From Hirudo medicinalis (Eukaryota > Annelida > Clitellata > Hirudinida > Hirudinidae), in contig MPNW01001228.1 of assembly GCA_011800805.1 (NCBI GenBank), positions 6,668 to 19,648 of the forward strand: a DNA stretch of 12,981 bases, in the 5' to 3' direction. The notes beneath the pieces were generated by a model, which had not been told where the DNA came from, made no database searches, and was given only the letters and a program-made list of their open reading frames with translations. Positions 1 through 8,630 of this stretch are shown one piece after another; positions within the stretch are counted from its first letter, which is position 1; each line of letters starts with the position of its first letter. A program made the translations under genes and the position numbers.

Positions 1-49
1 CAATTAATTATTAATTATTAATTATTAATTAATTAATTAATTAATTACT
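1..49. repeat. AATT/ATTA simple repeat
   Basis: The first 49 bases are an irregular run of TTAAT and AATT units with no C or G after the first base. It is low-complexity AT DNA and is followed by further AT-rich sequence to about position 180. No gene is seen here. Confidence 0.9.
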
Positions 50-181
50 AAGGTAATTATAATATTATAATTACCTTAATATCAATAAATATTGCCTTTG
101 CCATTTTTTTTTTTTGAATTTACATGAGTTCATGATTCATACATGATTGAGAGAAATAATTTAGAGTGGCTTATTCGACTG

Positions 182-187
182 TTTATT
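182..187 (-). terminator. AATAAA-like poly(A) hexamer, minus strand
   Basis: TTTATT on the plus strand reads AATAAA on the minus strand. It lies just downstream (minus-strand sense) of the CpG-rich block at 200-780, so it could end a minus-strand transcript from that block. In AT-rich DNA this hexamer is common by chance, and no gene has been confirmed upstream of it. Confidence 0.2.
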
Positions 188-199
188 TTGAGAAGCAGT

Positions 200-790
200 T
201 TTTGTCGGCCTCAGAGGCCTCGACCCCAGTGGCCGACGCTGACGACCGTTTGCCAAACAGGTTCTTCTGATTGATTGTTTTTGGTCTGTCCCCGATCGCA
301 TAAATTTTGCTCATTCATTTTACAATTCGTTCGCATGCGGCGGTCGTTGCACAACGTACTTTGGATCTCTATGATGCCATCGCTTTTTGTTTTGCATGCC
401 AGCCGTCTGTTTCCTGTCGCCTCCATCGTATTGTTGCATTTCTCTGTCCGGCTTATTACCTCATCGCACGATCTTGCGGGTACGTCTTGCATGTTCTGCA
501 CGTTTTTTGCGATTCTTTGCCATTGTCGATGCGCACACCTGCGTAACGAAGTCGTGAGTTTTTGTTCGCCAGATTTCGAGACGACGAGTTGACGTGCGAC
601 AGGAAACGTTTTTTTTGATCGGCCAAACCTGCCAATTTATCGGATGAAAGCGCTTGGAATGTCTACCTACGAATACTATTTCAAAGTCGGATCTTAGTGT
701 GTTCGTCCTTAGAATCACTCGTTACGTGTTGTGTATCTCGACGTGTTATGGGTCAATTGCGGCTTGGTTTTGGGTATGGGTGCAGTACGG
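200..790. other. CpG-rich stretch without a confident gene
   Basis: This block is clearly richer in G, C and CpG dinucleotides than its flanks; by hand count it holds about 45 CpGs in 600 bases. It contains several overlapping small reading frames on both strands, of about 70 to 105 codons. The minus-strand ones are rich in Arg/Lys (for example around 461-520). None resembles a family I know and none has a clear edge over the others, so I do not call a gene. Near its left end there are two inverted repeats: GGCCTC/GAGGCC at 207-219 and GTCGGCC/GGCCGAC at 204-237. It might be the CpG-rich promoter or first exon of a neighbouring gene, or a decayed mobile element. Confidence 0.4.
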
Positions 791-838
791 GGTACGGGCT
801 AAATGACTGAACTGGACAATAACCGAGTCGATAAAAGT

Positions 839-844
839 TTTATT
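839..844 (-). terminator. Poly(A) signal of the tandem glycosyltransferase gene
   Basis: AATAAA on the minus strand lies about 170 bases past the TGA stop of the glycosyltransferase gene. It is the first canonical hexamer after that stop and gives a 3' UTR of about 190 bases, a normal size. The site is the likely cleavage signal for this transcript. Confidence 0.6.
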
Positions 845-1016
845 GAGAAAGAAGGTTGGAAAATTAACTTTCTAGATATTTGGATAACAGAAATATTAGT
901 TGAGCCGAGCTGTTCCAAGACTAGCGTTGCTAGTGTTGAGTGATAATCGTACTCCACTGTATCACTCAAAATTAGAGAACAGGGTGTCTCGGTGTCCGTT
1001 CCTGAAGCCCCCGTGG

Positions 1017-1921
1017 TCACAACAAACCAGCCTTGGTCAGGACGTTGCGGCCCAACTCGGCAAACATTCCTGACGACGCCAGCAGGGTGGTCCTGTTGAA
1101 TAACTCCGGTGGGTTGGGGTGGGTCCAATGGAAAGCGTGGACGTCTTTCCTCCAATTCGTGATGCTGTCCGTGTTGGTATGGTCCTTCTTTTCATCATGG
1201 TAGCCAGGGAAATAGGTCGGGTGACATTTGGAATGGTAGCAGATGACCTAGTTCGAGGTAGGAGGTCAGTAATGGTTAATTAGCGTTAAGTGATGAGTTA
1301 TTTGGTCAGTCATGGATTTTGCATTGCGAGAATGTCGGTGGATGCGGTGGAATTTGTTTAAAAAATGCGATCATGCAGTCAGACTTCGTTAATAAACCTA
1401 TCATGCCAATCTTATGTAACTTGTTTTTGGCAAAATGTTGTCAGAAATATCAACAAATACCAGAATATTAATACTACACCATATTAATACTACTACAACG
1501 TAACATGCTAGTATCTTAAAAATATTGCCGTTGTCAACATTGCTAAACTAATTATAACTGACATTAAAATTATATAACGCATTTTTCCATCCACCCTTGC
1601 CATCCCTGTTCTTCTGAAACCGAAACTAACCGATAGCCTTCTATCGATCCTCAACAACTCCGGATACCTTTCCAGTAGTTTGTAGGGCATCATGACTCCC
1701 GTGAATCCATGTACGTCGTTATGCAACTTTCGCATGGAGTCCCTAAAGATCCGCCAGAAGGGGGCATTCCTCTTCCCATAGGAAATGCCAAAGTTAACCG
1801 TGTCCTGCGTTGTGTGATTTCATGCGTAGACTTTAGGGTTCGAAACTCGACTATGAAATTCTTATTGTTGGTAATACTCATGTAAGCAGCTAGGATAATA
1901 ATAATAATATTATTATTATTG

Positions 1922-1967
<46 letters not shown>

Positions 1968-2951
1968 TGTTATTATTATTATCGTCGTCGTCGTCGTCGT
2001 TGTTGTTGTCGTCACTAGCGCAACTAGTATTATTACTACGTCAAAATTCTATGTTAATTAACTTAAACCTGACAACAGCCAATATCACCGTCATCATCAT
2101 CATCATCATCANTCGTCGTCGTCGTCGTTGTTGTTGTCGTCACTAGCGCAACTAGTATTATTACTACGTCAAAATTCTATGTTAATTAACTTAAACCTGA
2201 CAACAGCCAATATCACCGTCATCATCATCATCATCATCATTATCTTTACCAACATCGTCATCGCCGCCATCATCATCATAATCACCGTCCACATCAGCAA
2301 CAACCTGAAACGGCCAAGACCAGTCTATCCAATCATAGGAAGCCACGGCATCGTAACCTCTCTCGGCCTTCGAGAGTGGCTTGACCCAGATAGCATCAGT
2401 ATCGGTGTATATGCCGCCATATTTGATCATTATGTCGACTCTAATTAGGTCACTCATCAGCGAATAGTAGCCCTTCTCGACTTCCTCTTGATATATCTAG
2501 AGGTCATGGAATTTTTTCCATTAAATGTTTTTAATTGAATAATTAATGTTATGATTATATTGTAATTTTAAATTAATTTTGATGTAATTTTTGTGATTAA
2601 ATCATAAATTGATTATAATTGACGTTAATCCTTACGTAAGAGCTTGATATGTCTTATATCAATGTATATTACTGCACAACTAACTACAACATAAGGCTTA
2701 ATTGTGAACCTCAATTTATATTTCCGCATTAATGTGATAAACTATTATTAATGGTTTAATTAATGCAATCAAAAGTCGATGTCATAGTTCATATGTCATT
2801 CTTCAAAATGTCCACGTACAAAATGAGGTTGGGTCCTGATGATGAACTTGATCCTGTCCTTGGTCTGCTCTAAGGTCCTCAGCTCTTTCCACAGCTGACC
2901 CTTCGGTTCGATATCTCCGTGGATGTAAACCTTGTCCACCTGAAGATAGAA

Positions 2952-2992
<41 letters not shown>

Positions 2993-3126
2993 CATCATCA
3001 TTATTATCATAATCATTACCATTATAATTTTCGCTATCGCTATCACCACCACTATCGTTATCATTATCATCATTATGATTGTTATTATTATTATTATTAT
3101 CATCATCATCGTCATCATCATCATTG

Positions 3127-3169
<43 letters not shown>

Positions 3170-6018
3170 ATTATTCTATAATTACACTGCATATAGCAAC
3201 TACCATTTATATCACGACAAATAAATTTATTATACAATTTAAAATATTTTACAACACGATTACTCATGTAAATATGTCCACCGACCCTAGCAACGAAGAG
3301 GAGACTAAGGACGCTGAGATAGAAGACGTAGTCTATGTCCCTGCCTCCGACCCAGATCATATGGGCGATGTTCGGTACGAGAGTGTTATATCTATGCAAG
3401 GTTGTTTTGTTTTTTCACAAACATGTAAATAGTAAACATAGTAAATTTAATAAGTAATAATTTCACATTTAAATATGAGATCATGATAAATCTCATCTCT
3501 GACCTCGGCACGGGCAGTCTAATTCTCTCAGAGCCGTAGAACAGCTTCCTGGCCAATCTGCCGAAGGGGTCGTCCAACTGCCAAACGTCCATTGGATAGA
3601 ATCGTTCGAAAGCCCCGCCCTTGACTATGGCGCATTTGCTGGCGTTCTTGAGCCTTTCGTCGGTGTACAGCTGCTGAACTTTGAAGCAGGAAGACCTACG
3701 GCTGAGCTTGGGGGGATTTGAACCCGCACCAGCAGGTCCGTCGTCAATAGGGTTGTCGTTTATAGACTCGATGAGGTCATTATCTTGATTGTTGTTGATG
3801 ATGGAGGAAGATTGGAATATTTCCTTGAGAAGGTGCTCAACTGTTTTGGTCGGCTGAAACTGGACACCATTCTCCCGTTGCTGGCGTATTTGGGCCTGGT
3901 TTTCCTCCAGTTCCCACTCTCTTTTCCTGAACTCAGAGTACAAGCCGGCCCTCATCATGACGTACCCATCGACTATATTGCCATCCAATTGCAAAGCATA
4001 GTCTAGGTCTATTGACCTGGACAAAGGCGGGTAGTTGAGCATCCAAGTGTTCTCGCCGACGAAGATCCCGCCAAAGGGATCCAATATTTGGAAAACTACA
4101 TCCAGTTTTGAGTGTATGTTGTCACTGAGGCAGAACTTGGAGTTCTAGAGGAATTTAGATAGTAGATATACCCTCTACGGGTATTAGTTTTTCAGTTGCA
4201 TTGTTTTGTATTCACACGCTGTTGATTGTTATTGTATGTTTAGCTGACCGTGTGCATAAATTTGCATAAATAATTTATGACTAATGAATACTCGGTGATT
4301 TATGAATAGTAAATATTTTGAATTATTTAAGGACATTTCCTTTGAACTGAATCGAGTGAATTGTGCGTTTGTCTGTTATGTCTGTAAGTCTGTCATTTGT
4401 AAGTGTTTGAGTTATTAGTCACCACAGAAAAAAAATTTGGATTTATTAAAATTTATCAATAATAATATTGAAATGATTTGTTTTCAAATGTTACTCACCT
4501 TTCCATGACCAATCCCATAAAGCGAAAGTTGAAGATTAATTAATCAATTCTCACTAATCGCCAATTAATTCACTACAATTTATTATTAGCCACACCCAAA
4601 ACCATGCCCCTTTTTAACCCCACCCTTGCCAGGGGTACTACTCACGTGTTCTGCCGACAGATTGTAGATATACAGCCAAGGGTAGTCAGTCTTCAGCCAT
4701 TCCAGCCACTGGTGGTAAATGACCCTATCCTTTTCTGGCATGGTCTCAAAGTAGATGGACACTTTATCTGGGCGCAATGTCCTCATGGAACTTAGGACGG
4801 TCAGATAATTCTTGTATTCAAACCAAGGGCTCTTTTTAGGTCTGTCCTCGCCCCCTCTGCACCAGATGATGTGTACCTCTGGGGGCACCAGGTTTGGATG
4901 GAGGTAGAATTCCATGGGCTTGTCGTCCGCGTCCAATTGCTCGTCTGGTTGAGGCTGATAGTCGAAGGATTTGGCAGCCATCTCTCTATAGCGGATTATG
5001 TATTGTTATATGGGAACAATGTTTTATTCAATTTAAGATGTTATTTATTTATTATTGTAATAGCAGATTAATTGTTTCTAACTTAAATTTAGAATTTATT
5101 AAGTTCCTATTTCTGTTTTAAATTCAACCAAGTTTGTTAAATTTGTTCCCTCTTTCTTATTTTCATTTTTTAATTAAATTATAACTAATTTCATTTTCGC
5201 ATTCAATCGCTCATCTTTTATGTAGCGCCTAATTCGCTGCGTGACTCATGTAGACGTGCATGCACGACCGAGCTACGTGGTAAAAGAGCCAAAAATTGCT
5301 CTCAAATCGACGTATAACTCGAACAATGCCGAGCACTTTTGCATTGAAAGAAAAAAGAACGAAACTAGAATTAATTGAAAATGCTTTAAAAAGTTATTTA
5401 CAACTAATAGTGCCATGACTTTTGAGGATTTCGACATTTATAGCCATTTTATATTGCATTTTCTCAGCTCAATCTTTTCGCATTCGTTAGCTCAAATTAT
5501 CAATTATCATAATCTATGATTTCTTTTAATACTTTAATTAGTAGATAATCCTGATCTTAATATCTTGTCTCAATATTAATATTCAGTAAATGTTCGCAAA
5601 TAGTTAGCCATCCAGTGACAATATATCATCTTATTACTTAAAGTTATATAACCAATTCCATGAATGCGAACTCCTAGCTTAATAAAAATGGCAACATAAA
5701 ACTCCAGACGATAATTTAAAAAGTCTCCCACTTGACATAGTTGATGGATCTCAGTCTGCTTTCGTCAGTTTCAAACTGTGACCGCTTAGGACCGTTGATG
5801 AACAGGGCCTCGTCAAAATTGTCAGGGCCGAAGAGCTTTTCGTCATCTTCATCTTCCTGGACTATTTTCAGACTTTCGTGGCTTTCTAAGACGTCCCATT
5901 TATTGAAAGTTTTCTTTTTATTCTCGACCAGCCAATGTACGCTGATGAAAATCAGAATCAATGTGCTCAGCAGAATAATGATCACTTTCCGTCGCTCTAT
6001 CATTCGTAGGAAAATCAT
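1017..6018 (-). CDS. Tandem-domain DXD (GT32-like) glycosyltransferase, 8 exons, 696 aa
   Basis: Exons on the minus strand are 6018-5732, 4985-4646, 4144-3504, 3391-3286, 2939-2820, 2496-2305, 1804-1631 and 1247-1017. All introns are GT-AG, all phases match, and the total is 697 codons with TGA. Predicted role: a Golgi type II enzyme moving a sugar from a nucleotide-sugar donor; the acceptor is unknown. Basic residues (RMIERRK, 5-11) precede one membrane anchor at about 12-31. Domain A (about 129-290) starts VPPEVHIIW but has GGIFVGEN at 234-241 where the DXD motif belongs. A low-complexity Asn/Asp linker follows at about 318-355. Domain B (about 428-665) starts VPNIAHMIW (428-436) and has SDLIRVD, GGIYTDTD with DTD at 530-532, CHPTYFPGY (628-636) and HAFHWT (657-662). 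Sequons are N204, N376 and N671. The start ATG at 6018 has A at -3; a second Met is residue 6. The family call is from motif recognition; domain B probably carries any activity. Confidence 0.88.
1894..2010. repeat. Compound AAT/ATT/TCG/TTG microsatellite in intron 6
   Basis: AAT units (from 1894) pass into ATT units (to about 1980), then six TCG units (1982-1999) and three TTG units. It sits in intron 6 of the glycosyltransferase gene (1805-2304). The leucine-rich reading frames through it are repeat artefacts. Confidence 0.92.
1985..2239. repeat. Perfect 127-base direct duplication around a single N
   Basis: Bases 1985-2111 recur as 2113-2239, with no mismatch that I can see, and are separated only by the N at 2112. 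Each copy begins with TCG/TTG units, contains unique sequence (CACTAGCGCAACTAGT and onward) and ends in a CAT run. The layout is typical of two contig ends that overlap but were joined with a gap rather than merged. It lies wholly inside intron 6, so the predicted protein is not affected. Confidence 0.9.
2950..3168. repeat. Compound ATT/ATC microsatellite in intron 4
   Basis: About 220 bases of ATT and ATC units with interruptions fill most of intron 4 of the glycosyltransferase gene (2940-3285). The left edge lies about ten bases from the exon 5 splice acceptor (AG at 2941-2940), leaving a short pyrimidine tract (TTTCTATCTTCAG on the minus strand). The isoleucine-rich and methionine-rich reading frames here are not genes. 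Confidence 0.92.
4986..5731 (-). other. Intron 1 of the glycosyltransferase gene, with regulatory-looking motifs
   Basis: This 746-base intron separates the membrane-anchor exon from the first catalytic-domain exon. Most of it is AT-rich and unremarkable. A more GC-rich patch at about 5220-5345 holds TGACTCA at 5242-5248, which matches the AP-1 consensus, and the perfect 12-base palindrome CGTGCATGCACG at 5255-5266. No exon or RNA gene is recognised in it. Whether the patch acts as an enhancer is speculation. Confidence 0.4.
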
Positions 6019-6575
6019 TTTGTGTTTTTTTTTAGTTTATCTTAATTTTAAGGCTTGTAAGAGCATTTATTTTTCATTTTATCCTTGTTCTGTCAGCAAA
6101 ATGACGTGTTCCACGCGCTAAAACTTGCCGAAAAGGTAAAAATCGTTTCGCTAGTCGACTAGCCGAGCCAATGTCGAGACTTCGAGCACATTCGATGTGT
6201 TAAATTTGTTTAGTATTTGCATGCCGTTCTGAGTAGCTCAACAATGTTATATTTAGCCTGTACGCTCCAATGAGCCTCCAATAATTTTTTGATTAATTCA
6301 CATTTATCACTTATCTAAACGTAATTGTAAACTTGTAAGTAAAAATAAATTAGACAAAATAAGTTTTAATACAATTGGCAATTTTAGAAACTTACTAATA
6401 GAATTTCATTGTTGTGTATTTTTTCGTCTCCACTTTTAAACGCTTTTAGCCGATTGTTTTTATTCTTAAGAGTACCGGAACTTCATTTGTAGTCGTTAGT
6501 TAATTAACTAAACGATCACTTTTGTTACATCGATTTCATTTTTGATTATGGCTTGTAAATGTCGAGACCGCAGTG
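6019..6575. promoter_or_regulatory. Probable bidirectional promoter between the glycosyltransferase and PIGP genes
   Basis: The two start codons face away from each other and are 557 bases apart, so both promoters and 5' UTRs must lie here unless an upstream non-coding exon exists. A CpG-rich patch at about 6100-6200 contains TGACGTG at 6102-6108, a CRE or unfolded-protein-response-like core, and the perfect 14-base palindrome GCTAGTCGACTAGC at 6150-6163. No clear TATA box is placed correctly for either gene. The rest is AT-rich. Confidence 0.5.
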
Positions 6576-6576
6576 A
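6559..6576 (+). promoter_or_regulatory. Five-codon upstream ORF overlapping the PIGP start
   Basis: ATG at 6559 opens a five-codon frame (MSRPQ) whose TGA stop shares its last base with the A of the PIGP ATG, giving TGATG. Another out-of-frame ATG at 6548 reads past the PIGP start and, in unspliced RNA, to a stop at the exon 1 donor. If transcription starts upstream of 6548, both would be expected to limit PIGP translation; if it starts downstream, they are irrelevant. The transcription start is not visible. Confidence 0.35.
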
Positions 6577-7675
6577 TGGAACATTCCCCATCGCCGACTC
6601 CATCCAGGGCCATCTACGGCTTCGTGCTTTACCTCTTCTCATGGATTGGTTTAGGTGAGCAGACGTTATCCGATCAGATCAACTTGAGCTGGTAGTGTGG
6701 ACACAACAGTGTTAACATTTTTACATTTGTTTACAAATAAACAAGTTGGCGCAGGATCGATTACCATTTCATGGTAAACAGATTTTAATAAAGGTAAATA
6801 ATGCAGTATATCCGAGGTTATGCGCTAAAAAAGACATCTCAATGTTTATTGATAATCAATGTTATTCATTTGTCATTAATTGGTCGGCTTATTATTAATA
6901 TTAATTGATTCAATCAAGCAATGATTTTTCCTTCAGTTATGTACCTCTGCTGGGCTTACATTCCTGACAGGTGGCTACATAAAGTTGGGATCTATTATTA
7001 CCCTCACAAGTGTGGCTCACAATATTTTTTGTTTTTATTTATTAATTTCTTAAAATTCACACCACCAATCATCATCACAGCATCATTATCATTATCATTG
7101 GTAGTGACACTGTTTATTGAAACTTACAATTTACTTCACAGATACTGGGCCGTCGCAGTGCCGGGCGTCTGCTGCCTGACGATCGTCTTGTTGGTCTTTG
7201 CGTACGTCCTCAACAACATCAGGGTCACTAAACCCTTACATTCGCTGAATACCATCACAGGTTCTCGTCACAGCTTACGACTGTCATAAGCTCTTCGTAT
7301 CTTGTTATTCTCGGCAAGGGCAGAATCGTGCGTCGGTGTCTCGTGAACTGGGTTTTAGTTGTTGTGGATTTATAAAATGTTTAAAGATCGAGTTGCCCTA
7401 AGTTGATAAGGATGACGTATTTGATGATATTAGGCTTAATTAATATTTATTTGATGTGATTCAGTAATTTTTTCGGTTTTATTATTATCATCATCATAAT
7501 TTTGTTGTTTACAAATAATTGTACAAGTATTGTGTGGCTTGTTCATGTTGTTTCCATGTTTGCAGACATCCATGCCAAGTACTTGGACTTTGATTCTGAG
7601 GATCTGAAATCCAAGAACATCCTCCCGATATCGGATCTCGATATATGCCACATCAACAACATTCTCTACGACTGA
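6576..7675 (+). CDS. PIGP: PIG-P, subunit of the GPI-GlcNAc transferase, 4 exons, 126 aa
   Basis: Exons are 6576-6654, 6937-7009, 7142-7260 and 7566-7675 (TGA at 7673-7675), with GT-AG introns of 282, 132 and 305 bases; the total is 127 codons. PIG-P is a small ER membrane subunit of the complex (with PIG-A, C, H, Q, Y and DPM2) that moves GlcNAc from UDP-GlcNAc to phosphatidylinositol, the first step of GPI-anchor synthesis. The N-terminus MEHSPSPTPSRAIYGFVLY matches the family signature. Two hydrophobic segments lie at about 12-35 and 54-78 around the WAYIPDRWL loop (32-40) and KYWAVAVP (51-58). The splices restore family sequence: VMYLCWAYIP across intron 1, HKYWAV across intron 2, TITD across intron 3. 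The C-terminal ILPISDLDICHIN also matches. The exon 2 donor (CACAA/GTGTGG) and exon 3 donor (ACAG/GTTCTC) are weak but forced by the protein. Length is close to the human protein. Confidence 0.95.
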
Positions 7676-7726
7676 GTGCGGCTGCTCCTTTGATCGGGAA
7701 TCTTCTGATTTGTGTAATTATCAGAT

Positions 7727-7732
7727 AATAAA
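7727..7732 (+). terminator. PIGP poly(A) signal
   Basis: AATAAA lies about 50 bases past the PIGP stop. A GT-rich patch (GTTGTGTGTAG and TGGCTGGGGGTGG, about 7798-7831) follows and could be a downstream element, although it is somewhat far. This gives a short 3' UTR of about 75 bases. Confidence 0.6.
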
Positions 7733-7931
7733 CACCATGACGAATGTGGCTAAGTCATAATTAGTGAACATACTTCTAAGTGTAGTTGTTACATGCAGTT
7801 GTGTGTAGCAACCTGTTTGGCTGGGGGTGGCTTTCATTTTTTAATGTTATTGAGAATTGGTTGAAGTATGTGCTGGTTTCGATGTTCACGACAGTAATCT
7901 TAATTTAATTCGAAGATTATTTTCGAATATG

Positions 7932-7937
7932 TTTATT
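7932..7937 (-). terminator. Candidate poly(A) signal of the acidic-protein gene
   Basis: TTTATT on the plus strand is AATAAA on the minus strand, about 700 bases past the stop at 8631. It is the first canonical hexamer I see in that direction. If used, the 3' UTR would be about 700 bases and would end roughly 200 bases short of the PIGP poly(A) signal, so the two convergent transcripts would barely miss each other. Confidence 0.35.
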
Positions 7938-8630
7938 GAAAATAATATCTGATCGGAAGGAATTTTACACCGAATTTCAAGCAAGCTGTGGAAATTCAAG
8001 CCATGAACGGTAAAGCGATGAAAACACAAAAAACCGACACAAATCTGAATACAATTTCAAGCTTTTAAACTCCCGAAGTGAAGGTGAACAGGTTTGCTCT
8101 CGGCAAAAGAAAAAAAAAACATTTCAGAAGCGGTCACCATGTTTACATAAGCCGAAAGATCCGCGCATTTCGGATTAAAAATAGGCTTGGGTCGGGCAAA
8201 GAGGCACATTTTAAATCACGATCTCGTGAAATTTCAAGTTAAATTAACTTAACTAATTAAATTAACTTCGAAAATCAAACGCCATCTAGACTATACGGTG
8301 ACCATTTTTAGCGACCCTTATCGAGGTCAAAGCATCAAGCATCTCTACAAACCGTGAAAAGCGATGCCTAGAAGACCAAACTTTTCAAAAAGACGATGTT
8401 CTCGCAAAGAGAATCTTCGCTTTTTTTCCACTGAGCTAACAAAACATTACAAACTCAATCTGAAAGCGAAATGGACAGCCGCACTCCTATAATGATAATA
8501 TTCACTTCAATAATATTGCACACCACAAACAGAAACATTAGATTTCCAATGAATGCATGCCTCTCTCGAACTAATTTAGACCGGTAAAAGCATTTCACTC
8601 TTTTCCAAACCACTTTTTCCACCACCAACT

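Larger units (their letters stand above)
7676..8630. other. Tail-to-tail intergenic region with 3' UTRs
   Basis: This 955-base stretch holds the PIGP 3' UTR on the left and the 3' UTR of the acidic-protein gene on the right. Apart from the poly(A) hexamers listed separately, it contains only a short direct repeat (TTAAATTAACTT at 8239-8250 and 8257-8268). No reading frame or RNA gene is recognised. Confidence 0.6.

Noticed and set aside
799..1155. 118-codon minus-strand frame
   Set aside because: It covers the last exon of the glycosyltransferase in a different frame. The frame that ends at 1017 carries CHPTYFPGY and HAFHWT and splices in phase, so this one is a shadow.
1508..1735. 75-codon minus-strand frame with a hydrophobic C-terminus that looks like a membrane segment
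   Set aside because: Its first part is exon 7 of the glycosyltransferase. The hydrophobic tail lies past the donor at 1630 (GTTAGT) and is intron.
1919..3432. Plus- and minus-strand reading frames made mostly of Leu, Ile, Met or Asp (for example 1919-2146, 2879-3224, 3079-3432)
   Set aside because: They are translations of ATT/ATC/TCG microsatellites inside introns of the glycosyltransferase gene, and one runs through the N.
5741..6121. 126-codon plus-strand frame over the glycosyltransferase first exon
   Set aside because: It is antisense to the membrane-anchor exon, whose frame, start context and phase-matched donor are convincing.
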